This document shows positions 32,281 to 43,897 of a DNA stretch of 64,000 bases, one piece after another; the first letter of the stretch is position 1, and every line of letters starts with the position of its first letter. The notes beneath the pieces were generated by a model. That model was given only the letters and a program-made list of their open reading frames with translations. It was not told where the DNA came from and did not search any database. The stretch lies in assembly GCF_001411555.2 (NCBI RefSeq), contig NC_049901.1, forward strand, positions 41,904,302 to 41,968,301, in the 5' to 3' direction. Origin of the DNA: Juglans regia (Eukaryota; Streptophyta; Magnoliopsida; Fagales; Juglandaceae). The position numbers were made by a program, and so were the translations under genes.

Positions 32281-35200
32281 ATGATTTATTTGGGCAATTT
32301 ACTTGTATGGTTGCTGACAAGCTCCCATGGTTATGACCCATTTGTTTTTGGGTGGTTGGTCACTGGATTATTTGGGCTTCTAGCTGCCATATATGCATTT
32401 CTTAAGTGGCAAAAAAGAACATCTCTTGAATGGGTTAAAGCTGCTGCAAAAGCAAAGAAAAAAGTCAGGAAGAATCTAAAAGTTCCTCTATCACACCATT
32501 TGTGGATGGAAGATTTTGCTTATGGTGAACAGCCATCCACGTGCTGCGTCTGCTTGACTTCATTATTTCCTCAAAACTTAGGTACAAAGGACTCATCACT
32601 TACTCCTGTCCATCGTTGCTCTGTTTGTGGTGTGGCAGCTCATTTCTATTGTTCTCAGTCCGCAGTAAAGGATTGTAAGTGTGTGGCACAAGCTGGCCAT
32701 AACCATGTTCGACACCACTGGTCAGAAAGATGGGTTACTATGGATGATAATCCTGAGATTTCTGCGTTTTGTCTTTTCTGTGATGAACCTTGTGGTGTTC
32801 CTTTTCTTGATGCATCTCCTACATGGCATTGCCTATGGTGTCAGCGCCTCATGCATGTCAAATGTCATGCTAAAATGGCTAAAGAATCTGGTGATGTTTG
32901 TGATCTGGGCCCTCTTAAGGGAATTATTCTTTCTCCACTCTTTGTCAAAGAAGTTGATAAAAATAACACTGGAGGTGGAATGCTTAGTTCAATTACAAAG
33001 GAAATTTTATCTTCCTCTGTCCGTGGCCAGATTAGAAGGAAGCACTATAGTAAACATGGAAGTGGTTCTTATGTTAATGGTAAGTTTCAAGATCTCTTGG
33101 TGGCTGATACAGCTGTGAATTATGTGTTTAATGGCCTTGCTGGCTCAAAGAGATCAAGTGGTGATTTGAGTATTGACTACCTAAAGAAGAATGGCAAAGC
33201 ACTTGGTGCAAAGAGCATCCATAATGGGTTAATACGAAGAAAAAATGGAATGAACTCCTATTGTCAAGTTAAGATGTATGCACTGGTTGATCTTCCTCAG
33301 GATGCTAGACCTCTTCTGGTTTTCATAAATGCCAGGAGTGGATGTCAACATGGGCCCACTCTTCGGAGGAGACTGAACATGCTATTAAACCCTCTGCAGG
33401 TATTTTTGAGCTTGTTAGTGGCTATCACATTTATGATTTATAATCAATGACTTCTGAGGAAAACTAATTGGTGATGGTTAGTTATTGTATGTTTTCCTTG
33501 TACCCTGTCTTCTGTCTTGAAGATGTCATAATTCGCAGGTTTCACAGGTTGCTTATACTGTTGTGCGCTACTTGTGTCATAAATAAAGAGCATGAATGTT
33601 GTAGCAAATTATCTCTTCTGCTTGTTGAAGAGCCCATTTGGCTCCACGTACTCTATCTTTGCTTCCTGACAAATACAACACAAGCAATTTACAATTTTTT
33701 GTTCTTTACCCTACATGTCTTTAACTGCAGTTTGATTATTGTTACAATGCTGCTTAAGGATGACTGGTACATTTCTAGAAACAACTGAATTGATTTTGTT
33801 GATATTTTATAAACTGTTAGGTCCACACACAAATATTTCTTTGGCTCTTTGAAAATATGATATGAAAAAAAATAAGTTGGTCCCATTTCATTCTTCCTCC
33901 TACACATCTCATTATGTTTGAATTTGAATTCTAAAACTGTCTCATTGGCCATTTTGCGGTGCCATGAAACCACTTTTATGGTATGGATACATTACCATGT
34001 CATTCTATGATTTTGGTAGAGTATCTTAAATGCTTTAAAGTTTTGTTTTTAGAAGGCACTCCAATGGTCTGGATTTTTTTTTTTTTTTTTTTTTTTTCAG
34101 TGGGAACGTAAATTTTATTATCAAGTTATCTCCTCATAAGGAGTCCTTCAGAACAAAATAGCCTAGAGATGTAGAATATGTTCCTCTCGTACTATTTCAT
34201 CTCTATCCTTGTGTTGTCTTTTTTATTTAATATTTTCTTCCACTTCTACCATTTGCAGATTTTTGAATTGAGTGCCTCTCAGGGCCCCGAGGTGGGTTTG
34301 GATTTGTTCAGTGACATAAAATATTTTAGGGTTTTGGTTTGTGGTGGAGATGGCACCGTTGCATGGGTCCTTGATGCGATTGAGAAGTACAATTTTGAAT
34401 CACCTCCACCAGTTGCTATTCTTCCACTCGGTACAGGAAATGATTTGTCAAGGGTACTGCAATGGGGTAGCGGTTTCTCTACAGTTGATAGACAAGGTGG
34501 CTTGACCACACTTTTGCATGACGTTAATCATGCTGCAGTAACAATGCTAGACCGCTGGAAAATAAATATTAAAGAAGAAAACCCAGAAGGCAATCTTAAT
34601 AAATTGCAATCCACATTCATGATGAACTATTTAGGTATCTATCTGAAGTTACTATATCTAGCTCTTGTTTTTTGGATCTATTTGATCTTTGCTAATTTTT
34701 ATTTTCTAGGTATTGGATGTGATGCAAAGGTTGCATATGAATTTCATGTTACTCGGGAGATAAATCCCGAAAAGTTCTATAGTCAGGTATCAGTTCTGGT
34801 CGTCTTATTTCTGTTAAATAACTATTTTTGATTCCGTGTTTTATTATTTCATAAATTTTGTGCATTTTTTGTGTACATGTATAAATACCAGTTTGCCATT
34901 CTGCAGCGGTTGTGGCTTATCTTTTATTCTTTTTCATTTTTCTTTATTCAGAGAATTATGATAATTTAAACATAGTAGTTCACATACATGCCTTTATTTT
35001 CATGTGTTTTTCGTGCTTTTGGCATTTGCTAACTAAAATTTTATGAGCAGTTTGTGAATAAATTGCGATATGCCAAAGAAGGAGCAAGGGACATAATGGA
35101 TAGAACTTGTGCTGATTTACCATGGCAAGTTTGGCTTGAAGTTGATGGGAAGGACATTGAAATTCCAAAGGTACATATACTAATGACCTTTATTTTCATG

Positions 35201-36353
35201 ATCATCATCAATCTTATTATTGTATAATTATTTTCATTTATGTTGTAATCCTGGTTTTTCTAATCCTCTTCCTGCGCCAGGATTCTGAGGGTTTGATTGT
35301 GCTCAACATTAGCAGCTATATGGGTGGTGTAGATCTTTGGCAAAATGACTATGAGCATGATAATGATTTTAGTCTGCAATCCATGCATGATAAATTGCTT
35401 GAGGTTGTATGTGTTTCTGGAGCATGGCAGCTAGGCAAACTTCAGGTTTGAGATCCTTCTTATATTTTATGCTTCACAAAATAAGCATGTTTTGCATTAA
35501 AAAAATCTATATGTGCTTTATTTATATAATTTTATACTCTTCTTTGTAATCACTGATGTTACAATATTAAGGATTCTTCCATGAGCCGATGAGAGATTAA
35601 GTATTGAGAATAAATAAAAGTTTTTCTCGTGAAGTGGTTTTAAATGTTACTTAAATAGTAATCGACCAACTAATTTATGATAAGGATTGTGCATGCTGTT
35701 TATACACCTTTTTGTTATATAGGAAAATGAGATGGGTTTTATTGCTGAAAATATTTCTTGGTAGTCATGTTTATACACCCCTTTTGTTGAATATATTTGC
35801 TCGAGTATAAAACAATAATTCTGTTTGATGGTAGTAGCAATTGTTATTCTGTACAGGTTGGACTTTCCCAAGCCAGAAAACTAGCTCAAGGCCAAGTCAT
35901 AAGAATACATTCTTCGAGTCCTTTTCCAGTTCAAATAGACGGGGAGCCATTCATCAAACAACCTGGCAGCTTAGAAATATCACCCCATGGGCAGGTATTT
36001 AGTGTTTGTAGTGGGATAACTTTGTACTTCTAGAGTTTTAAATGGTCATTAATTTATATTCCATTTAGAGTCAAGAACAATCTATTTCTGTCTATTTGTA
36101 AAACTGATTTGACATAGTAGAAGTGGTCTGCCCATACCTGCTGCAATAACCAAAATCTCTGAGCCTGAGATGTTGGGCTGGGTTTGATCTGTTGTTGAAA
36201 TGCACGGGTCGTCTTTTATTTTCCTACTATATGTTGTCAAAGAAAAGTTACTCAGGCACAAACTTAATTCGTAGCATACACTACAAATAGGGGCAGTTGC
36301 CCCAAATGGAGCCTTGATGAATTTGAGGGCATTGGGGCAGTTGCCACCAATGT

Positions 36354-36392
<39 letters not shown>

Positions 36393-36860
36393 GTGTGTGT
36401 GTGTGTATCTACGTCTCTTTATCTCAAAATAGATAATAAATAACCTTTACTATTTGGTTATCTATAAATATATAGAACTTTGTAAATGAGTAAATTTTTA
36501 TTTCTTCAATTGTTTACTTTATTATCATTTTTTCAAGAGATTCTATAAAAACAATTCTGCTACTTCTCATATAAATGACGTTTTAAGAAGATTACTAGAA
36601 TTTCACCTTTTCATAGATAATTGTGCTATGATGTATGGAGTATAGATGTTTCTCCCAGTAACGTTTTGATTTGGTTATAAATTAAAGCTAAGTTTTGTTA
36701 TGTATATGCTCAGGTGTTCATGTTACGGAGGGCCTCTGAGCCCAGAGGGCATGCAGCTGCAATTATGATGGAGGTGTTACTTGATGCTGAGTGTAGGGGC
36801 ATCATCAATGCTTCTCAGAAGAAAGTACTTCTCCAGCAGATGGCCCTCCATCTCTCTTGA
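32281..36860 (+). CDS. DGK1: Diacylglycerol kinase, membrane-anchored with two C1 domains (plant DGK1/DGK2 type)
   Basis: Phosphorylates diacylglycerol to phosphatidic acid in plant lipid signalling. Exons are 32281-33399, 34259-34634, 34710-34786, 35051-35170, 35281-35445, 35857-35994 and 36714-36860, giving 713 residues, close to the roughly 730 recalled for Arabidopsis DGK1. A membrane segment spans about residues 20-42 ([20 protein letters not shown]) followed by a basic stretch. Two Cys/His-rich C1 domains lie at about 75-133 and 148-208. The catalytic domain starts near [12 protein letters not shown] (about 343) with GGDGT at about 402-406 and LGTGNDLSR. The accessory domain includes [11 protein letters not shown] and PVQIDGEPF. 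The start is the first ATG after an in-frame TGA at 32263. The acceptor joining the leader exon is uncertain (TTAG at 32271-32273 is weak). DGK1 versus DGK2 is not resolved; the symbol marks the cluster. Confidence 0.93.
36353..36407. repeat. Compound (CT)n(AT)n(GT)n microsatellite in a DGK intron
   Basis: A CT run, an AT run and a GT run follow one another directly in the last DGK intron. Confidence 0.92.
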
Positions 36861-37560
36861 TCTTTATCTCTGTACACCCCGCCTTTCTCTTTGTTCCTCA
36901 CATCTGATCCGGCTAAAATAATTCTCTCCCCCCCCCCCCCTTTTGAGACAGAATAGGTTGCGCCAATACACTGCCTTTTTAGCGGTTACCCCTTTTTGTA
37001 GGATTGGTACTTGAATACCAGAGAGAGAGAGAGAGAGAAGTTTTGGATGAGGATTTACATTACAGAAAGTGTTAAAATATACTGATATTTAATTGTTTTC
37101 CACTGAAAAAAAAAAAAAGTAAGATGTTTCTGACTTCCAATCCCATCGTTCAACAATCAAGTTTGTATTATGCATTATTCATAGTCCATTCCGTTCCCTT
37201 GTACAGATTTACCGAATATCGATTTCGGATACATATATAGCAACTGCAGTTATCTTTTACCTGTCATGAAATCTAATGTGGAATGATGAGGTTTGTTTTC
37301 TGTCAGTATATGTTATTTGATCAATTTATTATGACTATCATATTATATACGCCAATTAATAATTGGAGTTATACCTGTCAAGGGCACGGTATTTGGTATT
37401 CATTAATTTGCTTGTTATGCATGCACAACCGTTCAGGTTTAGCCTTAGGGGAGCCTATGCAGGAACTTGTATCTCCTCGATAACCAGAAAAGTTGTCTCT
37501 CGTCCCCACTCTGTCCAGGGCTTTTTTTTTGGACCTCTTCTATGAGAAGAGCCTACAGGT
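36861..37560 (+). other. DGK 3' flank
   Basis: Probable 3' UTR and downstream DNA. It has a C run at 36931-36943, a GA repeat at 37021-37037 and an A run at 37107. No clear plant polyadenylation signal could be fixed and no second gene is seen. Confidence 0.5.
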
Positions 37561-38320
37561 ACGTGCTGGTCCCTTATTGGCCATCGCCAATTGAAGCTAG
37601 ACTGACTGGGTACGTAGTGGGCTGCTACCCGCATGGTGCGGGGCGGGGGAGCCTTCCCTGCACCCCGCGCCACACCATGCGGGGGAGGGGTTTTTTCCCC
37701 CTCCTCCAGTGCCGAGGGGCATGGGGAAAAATGCCATCTGCCCTGCTTAGGCCAACTATTGGGTCTAAAAAAATTATTTTTAGATTCAAAAGTATTTTTT
37801 TTATCTAAATTATAATATAATTAAAATTATAAATTAAAATTTATAATTATAAAAAAAACTTAAAATCATTAGAGTTTTATTTTGGATTGTCTTGGCTTCT
37901 TAAGACAACCTTTATATATGAGACCAAAGCAATACAATAGTCATACTTAAGCAATGTGAGACTTATTACTAGTTTACTAATGCATACTTTGTGAACAAGT
38001 CTAACAAATTATAATACATATTTATACACAATTTGTAAAATATAAATATATATTTATGTTTATATATATATATATATACACACACATAAAATGTAAGCGG
38101 GGAAATGCGAGGCGGGGTTGGGCCCTTCTTGCCCCCCGCCCCCGCTAGGGGTGCTAGATGAGAGGCGGGGGCCCCTGCCCCCACATGGGCGGAGCAGGAT
38201 TGCTCGTCCCACCATGCGGGGGTGGGCCAACGGGGTGCGAAGCCCTGCTGCCCACCCTTATTTGGTAGGGCTTCAAGCTAGCATTAATGATTCGCACCCC
38301 GCCCCGTTGCCCCACCCCTA
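37561..38320. mobile_element. GC-rich-ended repeat element, probably a non-autonomous DNA transposon
   Basis: GC-rich ends (GGTGCGGGGCGGGGGAGCC near 37637; CACCCCGCCCCGTTGCCCC near 38296) are inverted relative to each other and enclose an AT-rich core (37760-38090). More CCCGCCCCCGCTAGGGG and CATGCGGGGGTGGGCC motifs are subterminal. The right end CCCCACCCCTA resembles hAT-type MITE ends (TAGGGGTGGGG). Left boundary is uncertain. Confidence 0.5.
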
Positions 38321-38486
38321 ATGTCGGAGTTCCGATCGGAGGTCAGAGCTCCGACCTCGGATCGAAGTCGGACTCCGACTCCAGTTTGGAGTAGGAGTCG
38401 GAGTAACAATTGGGCTCTGACTCTTGTCAGAGTCGGAGGTTGGAAACGACAACTCCGACTCCGTCGCAGTCGAAGCCCAGCCCTAG
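38321..38486. repeat. Palindrome-rich GGAGTCGGAG repeat cluster
   Basis: Many direct and inverted copies of GACTCCGACTC/GAGTCGGAG, ending AAGCCCAGCCCTA. This looks like the right end of another hAT-like element abutting the GC-rich one. The frames across it are repeat artefacts. Confidence 0.55.
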
Positions 38487-38489
38487 CCA

Positions 38490-38888
38490 TTATACGTAAA
38501 GTTTCTTCGGTTTGCACAAAGGAACAGCTAGGCTTTTGTCTCTCTTTTTAAAGTGTTGAATCTTGTGCCATACAGAAAAGAAAAGCAAGTGAATTTGGAG
38601 TCCCTTTGGGCCGGGGGATTCCATTCGTAAAGCAAATAAAAAATAAAGCATTTGCATGCATGCATGTTCCTCCGAAAGAAGAACGAAGTCATTCTCCATA
38701 CAGAAGTATCGGATACTGATATACCACGAAGTATAGTAACCCAGCCCAAGCCAGATAGACCAGCCGAATCCGAAAGTCCCATGCACAACGCAGGCCTGAG
38801 AAATAGAGCTATCTAATTAACCCAGTTTGAAGCCGAACTCAACTCGATCGCAAGGGAGAACTCAGCAACATGCATGGTGCGTGGTTAC

Positions 38889-38926
<38 letters not shown>

Positions 38927-41025
38927 TCACTGCAGCGTAAAACAGAGACTAGCTAGGATAACCATCCCCCTCGACCTTTGGTTTAGCAGGCCAGCATGGC
39001 TCTACTGCCCCCATGCATCCCTTTATGGACTTAATCATTGGTGCCCAGATCTAGTCCTTTATATGCAGTTTTACACCACTTGGGAAGGACTAGGTCGTGA
39101 TCATCTTATATATATCTACTGTCCCACATTGGTTGAAGATCCTTCTAAAGTCCCAAATCTCAGCTAAAGCAAAATATTATTCATTCTCATCACAAGTCCA
39201 ACTGGTATAAAAACATGGTCAATTAGGGGAAAATTTTCCACCTTTTCCTCAACAGTAATACTATATGCAGTGGTGGAATGTTCAAGTGCCGTACAGTTGT
39301 TTTAAAAAAGAGTAGAATTCACTCTTTTCAAAATGATCATTATAGGACCCTTGTGCAATTACGACTATAACTATCAATTGTTCTCTTCCTCATCATGCCC
39401 ATGATAAAATAAATATAAGCCATAAAATTATAGCTAGTAATGATTCTGAAATGTCTCGACAATATTTAGTACTCTTTTAAAAGGTCACAGCTTGTTTTTG
39501 TTTCTTTTTTGTGATCACCTTTATATAAGGTGTCACTTTTAGAGGCCAGGGTCATGAGTACTTTTGTTGTGGATTGAAAGCCGGTCACTCTCCCAATATT
39601 AAGAGATATGATAGTTATAGTCGTGAGTGAGTAATCGTCGTGCAATCATTTTAAAAAAAATGAATAAATATTAGACCTACATGAAAAATAATAATTTTTT
39701 ACTAATAAATCTCACTATTTTTCAAAACGACTGCATGAATACGCTTGCGTATTTCACGATTGTATTTAGCATTACTCCAATATTATATATAATACCTTTG
39801 TGCACATGAGGAGCCAACTTAGTACTGAGTTTAGGAAGACTTTGAGTGGTGCTCCATGACCTTTTAGAGCAAGGGTTAACTTAGAAAATGGAAGTGCATT
39901 TGATGAAGTACGCCACTAACTAGCTAGTGAATGCGCGCAACTCGTTAATTTGTTTTGTCGGCATTGGCATCAACAATTAATAACATATACTTGAATTCCT
40001 CGACTATGATAATGATAATTATGCTATGATCTTTTGAAATATTGGAACTTCAATCCTAGAGTACTATTTAGATTATTTTTTAATTTATTGAGCAAAATAC
40101 TCTTTAACGAAATAATTTAATCCTTGAGCCAAATAATATTTGAAAAACTACTTTTCTAATAGCTGGAATTAAGAAAGATCGACATAGAAATTAAGGGAAT
40201 CCATTAGCCTAATATATATATATATATATATATAATATAGTTTGAGGAAATAATGAAAAAAAAAGTTATAAATTACGTCTTGAGAAGTACTCAAATTAAA
40301 AGGCAGATCAAGGAAATAAAACAGGACAAGTAGTAGTGATGGATGTTGGCAAAAGTAGGCCAGGTTTTACATCTTGATTAATAAATTAACCTATATATAT
40401 ATATATATATATATATATAATGGCCACAGCAGACCACTGCATGTACTTTCCTATTTACCATTAATATTATTGGGCATGCTTGCTAGATCTCACTCCTGTA
40501 ACACTAACTTCTATCATTTTAGAACGTACCACAAAAGATACATCCGTCAAGCAGCAATGAATTAATACATGAGGCCGCCAATATATAATCATGCACAAAC
40601 AATACTTAATTGGGCAACAAAATTAATTAAAAAAAAGTTCTTTAATTTCTTTTTATCCAATATTTATGAGAGGTAATTGGCTCTTTAACACTGATGGTAA
40701 TTCCCAGGCAAATCAATCCTCTTGATCAACTTTCACCAAAATGTAACATTCTACATGATGATCTTCTTCATTACCCTTTCCTTTTGTCATTACATGAGGA
40801 CAGCTTCGATCCTCTGGATATATAATTAAGTCAGAGTGTAAAAAACTAAAATTACAGTGAAAAGTACCATATTTGATTAACAAAATTCGTCTGATCAAAC
40901 ATGTTATTTTTTTTTTTCTCTCGTTGTGAAAGCCTTCTGATCTCTGATAAAAGAAAACTTGGTGTGATATATATATATATATCTATATATATATATATTT
41001 ACTACGTACGTACGTACTCAGATGA
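38490..41025. other. Intergenic DNA between repeats and SAUR gene
   Basis: No gene recognised. It holds (TA)n(GA)n runs at 38890-38927, AT microsatellites at 40210-40234 and 40393-40420, and a MITE-like piece at 39620-39780. The SAUR 3' side carries AT runs at 40969-41000. Confidence 0.6.
39615..39780. mobile_element. MITE-like repeat ending TAGCATTACTCC
   Basis: Shares GTGCAATCATTTT...AAATGAATAAATATTAGACC, a central ATTTTTTACTAATA.. and CACGATTGTATTTAGCATTA with the pieces at 54100-54262 and 54380-54556. The family has internal inverted symmetry; ends are diverged. Confidence 0.5.
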
Positions 41026-41397
41026 TCAACAAGAGTGGAAGGACAAAGCACCGGGAAGATGAGAATGACTGCTGCCGTGGTGATTATTATGGTGATGATG
41101 ATTAGGCTCCTTCTCGATCCGCCACCGGAGATGAAGGAAATCGTCGGCCGAGCACGGTAGCCTAAGAGGGCCGGTGGTGTGGTACCCATAAATCTCATGT
41201 GCTTTCTCCAAAAGTCTCTGGAATAAAGGATGGTAGAGATAGGATATGGGAATCACAAAACGTTGAAACTCGCCGTCTTCATCTTCTAATCCCACTTGAA
41301 CTGCTAGCCATCCTTTCTTCACCTTCATCTTCTTGTCCTCCTGCATCTCTTCTGATGATCTTTCTTCGTTTGAGGGAGCCTTGAACAGGAAGATCAA
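41026..41397 (-). CDS. SAUR-family auxin-responsive protein
   Basis: A single uninterrupted 123-residue frame, as usual for intronless SAUR genes. The SAUR core is at about residues 24-96: KVKKGWLAVQVGLEDEDGEF, RFVIPISYLYHPLFQRLLEK, AHEIYGYHTTGPLRLPCSAD, DFLHLRWRIEKE. Known SAURs inhibit PP2C.D phosphatases and so activate plasma-membrane H+-ATPases during cell expansion; that role is family knowledge. The C-terminus is His/Asn/Ser-rich (HHHHNNHHGSSHSH), and the N-terminus is short, acidic-basic and without a signal peptide. The start is the first ATG of the frame; a TATA-like box lies 84 bp upstream. SAUR32-like is the closest recalled subgroup, not verified. Confidence 0.88.
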   Translation of the reverse strand: MIFLFKAPSNEERSSEEMQEDKKMKVKKGWLAVQVGLEDEDGEFQRFVIPISYLYHPLFQRLLEKAHEIYGYHTTGPLRLPCSADDFLHLRWRIEKEPNHHHHNNHHGSSHSHLPGALSFHSC

Positions 41398-41479
41398 ATA
41401 GATTATAGGTTAAGATTATCCAACCAGCTTGGAAGAAGGTGTTCTCATGGAGGAGGATGCGTCAGAATGAAGTGAAGGT

Positions 41480-41494
41480 GGTTATATATATAGG
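41480..41494 (-). promoter_or_regulatory. Candidate TATA box of the SAUR gene
   Basis: The minus strand reads CCCTATATATATAACC about 85-97 bases upstream of the ATG, a normal position for a plant TATA box with a short leader. Confidence 0.6.
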
Positions 41495-41990
41495 GAGTAC
41501 TACTTGATCATTTGGATTTGTTTTTAGACTTATAATTAAATTAAAATAGCTATTTTTTTTTTTTTTGTGTGTGTCAGTACTCCAATATATATCCTTAATT
41601 AATACGGATTAATCATATGTATATTGGAATAATTTTTTTCGTAGGTCTCTTTCCTAGTATAGTAATTTGATATTGATGGCATGATATTCCTTGCAATGCC
41701 GCCTCCCTCCCTTTTACTTTGGAGGGTTCCTGTCAGTGCGGGGCGTGGGGGACCCACGTTTCATGTTTTTCCTCTTCAAAAGTTTGCACTCTTTGCAATT
41801 AGGAATCCAAACGTTCCCTACCTTCTCGGGTATATAGGATATGCCCATATTAGAGGAGAGGACGCGCGATCATGTTTCTGACCAGCTGTCCTCGAAAAAT
41901 TCTTCCTAGAAGATTTACATTAAACATTTTAACATGTAATTTATTATTTTTTATATTCTATCTTAATGTTTAAATATCTGTGTATTTAAA

Positions 41991-42745
41991 ACAGAAGTTT
42001 TACATTTTTCTTCTTGAACCCTTTCCCTCACTCCAAAAAAAACTTCTAGATCTAAATTTCATTGGCGGCTTCCTCCTTCTCTCCTCTCCATTTTCCTCCT
42101 TTTTCCTTACTCCTCATTTTTCCTTTCATTTCTTTATTTTTTAGTTTATTTCTCTTCTTTCAAGGTTGGAAAAGTCAGATCTACAATTTTTCAACAACTA
42201 TTGAGAGACACGCACAGAATAAGAAGACTCCTAGGCCACAAATCGTTAGGAGGATTGTGGAAGTTTTGCCGAAATCACCACGTGTGGTCCTTACGTGCCG
42301 CTCACAATTGCATGTGGTGCTCATGCGCCATTCCTTCTGGCAGCTCCTCTCGCTACACGCGCAGGATCATCGGAATCGCCATCGCCACACGCTGTCAACG
42401 CCTACCAGAATTGATCCAAACTGTAATTCATCTTTTTTCATTCTTGTTTTCCTTATTGTTTAATAAAAATAAAAAATGAGTTCGTCTCTTGGACGGTTTT
42501 TTCATAGAGGTCGAGTCTTTCCCGTCCATAAAGAGTGAGGTCGAGTTTCTATTTAGGCAGAGCAGTATTGTCTCTTCAACATTTTTTTGTAGAGAGTATC
42601 AGCAATAGTGAAATTCAGACCAGTCAGGTAGTGTACTGGTGAAGCTCCAAATGGCTGATATGAGGATATCTCCAAATGTATCCGGTCATGAATGTAAGTT
42701 TCTCTTATGAATGAATGAATGATGACATTTTTCTTAAAAAAAATA
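41991..42745 (+). mobile_element. Short non-autonomous retroposon with 16-bp target duplication
   Basis: Flanked by TATCTGTGTATTTAAA (41975-41990) and TATCTGTGTGTTTAAA (42746-42761), 15 of 16 identical. It starts with a pyrimidine-rich leader and ends in an A run at 42734-42743. There is no reverse transcriptase. The last 150 bp (AGTGTACTGGTGAAG, TAAGTTTCTCTTATGAATGA) resemble the 3' part of the retroposon at 49670-50572 read on its minus strand, so both probably use the same LINE machinery. The frame starting at 42062 is proline/leucine/phenylalanine-rich leader sequence and not a recognised protein. Confidence 0.7.
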
Positions 42746-42761
42746 TATCTGTGTGTTTAAA

Positions 42762-43168
42762 TAGAATGATAAAAATGACAATTCATGTGTTGGTTAGGTA
42801 GAAGTATGTGTGTGTTTAAGACTGCTTTGTACAAATCTATTTTGACCTCTACACGAATTTATTAAGAACGTACAAGACATAGTGATAAGTTTATTTAGGT
42901 AATTTGAAATTCAAATATGGTTTATAAATTTGAGTAGTTTATAATGTGGAATATTTAATTTTCTAGATTAAAAAAATAAAATAAAAGGATCAGTACTAGT
43001 AGTGTAATTATATATATTTTGAAACAAGAAATTGCATGTATATTAAATATATGGTCGGACATTAATTGATCTTGATCAAAGTCATATTTATATATATATG
43101 GCCTTATAATATGCTGATTCCTAGTACTAGATTGTTGACTTTTAATTAATTGTAATATAAAATGCTTC

Positions 43169-43212
<44 letters not shown>

Positions 43213-43886
43213 TTCTCGATCTGATCAAAAGGTCAGCATTTTTATGAACTCGAGTCGCTATATATCATCTCTTAAACCATGCACTTTAATTTGTTGTTAT
43301 TTTTTTCTTGATAATAAATTTCTCATCCATTATATTGGCATAAGCTAATTTGATACGGCCTAACTATCGTGTTAAATTTCCCTTCTTGCTAATGATTGTG
43401 TATTTGATGCTCTAGTATATAGCTTTAGTACCGCGTACCTTCCTAGCTAGCTAGCCACTATATATACACGTGATTTTGTAGCTTAATTTAATATTGCTTG
43501 ATCTACTTATAATTGGTTTGGTATATATGATTGGTGGACATTATATAATGAGTAAATATATTTATCATTATATTTTTCATCATCTTCTCATTATTTTATG
43601 ATGTGGTATTAAATAATTAGAGATTATTTATTATATTTTATTTGTGAACCTATCATCTAATACCACATTATAAGATTATGAGAATTATGATGATAAATAA
43701 TATTACTCTTATAAAATTACCAACGTACTATTACTTTGTTTCTTGGTTTATGCTTTGAATTTATATATAAGGTAATAATATTATAATTAAGCAGAGTGGA
43801 TTTCTTCCAATATTGATAGTATTGATCAAATTCTCCTCTATCTATCGGATTGCCGATAAACCTAGCTAACTAGGTCGTCTTAGCAT
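42762..43886. other. AT-rich intergenic DNA
   Basis: No gene. It has (AT)n runs at 43090-43100 and 43180-43210 and the MITE listed at 43545-43705. Confidence 0.6.
43545..43705. mobile_element. AT-rich MITE, family member 1 of 3
   Basis: An inverted repeat with arms around ATGATGTGGTATTAAAT and ATCTAATACCACATTAT and a centre ATTATTTATTATATTTTATT. Members occur at about 25060-25200 and 48125-48295. Confidence 0.6.
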
Positions 43887-43897
43887 CAAATCACGTT

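Noticed and set aside
32681..33118. 145-residue frame overlapping DGK
   Set aside because: Shadow of the DGK coding exon in another frame.
42062..42463. 133-residue open frame in the plus-strand retroposon
   Set aside because: Starts in a pyrimidine-rich leader giving Phe/Leu/Pro/Ser-rich sequence, overlaps a second open frame, and lies inside an element with target duplications.
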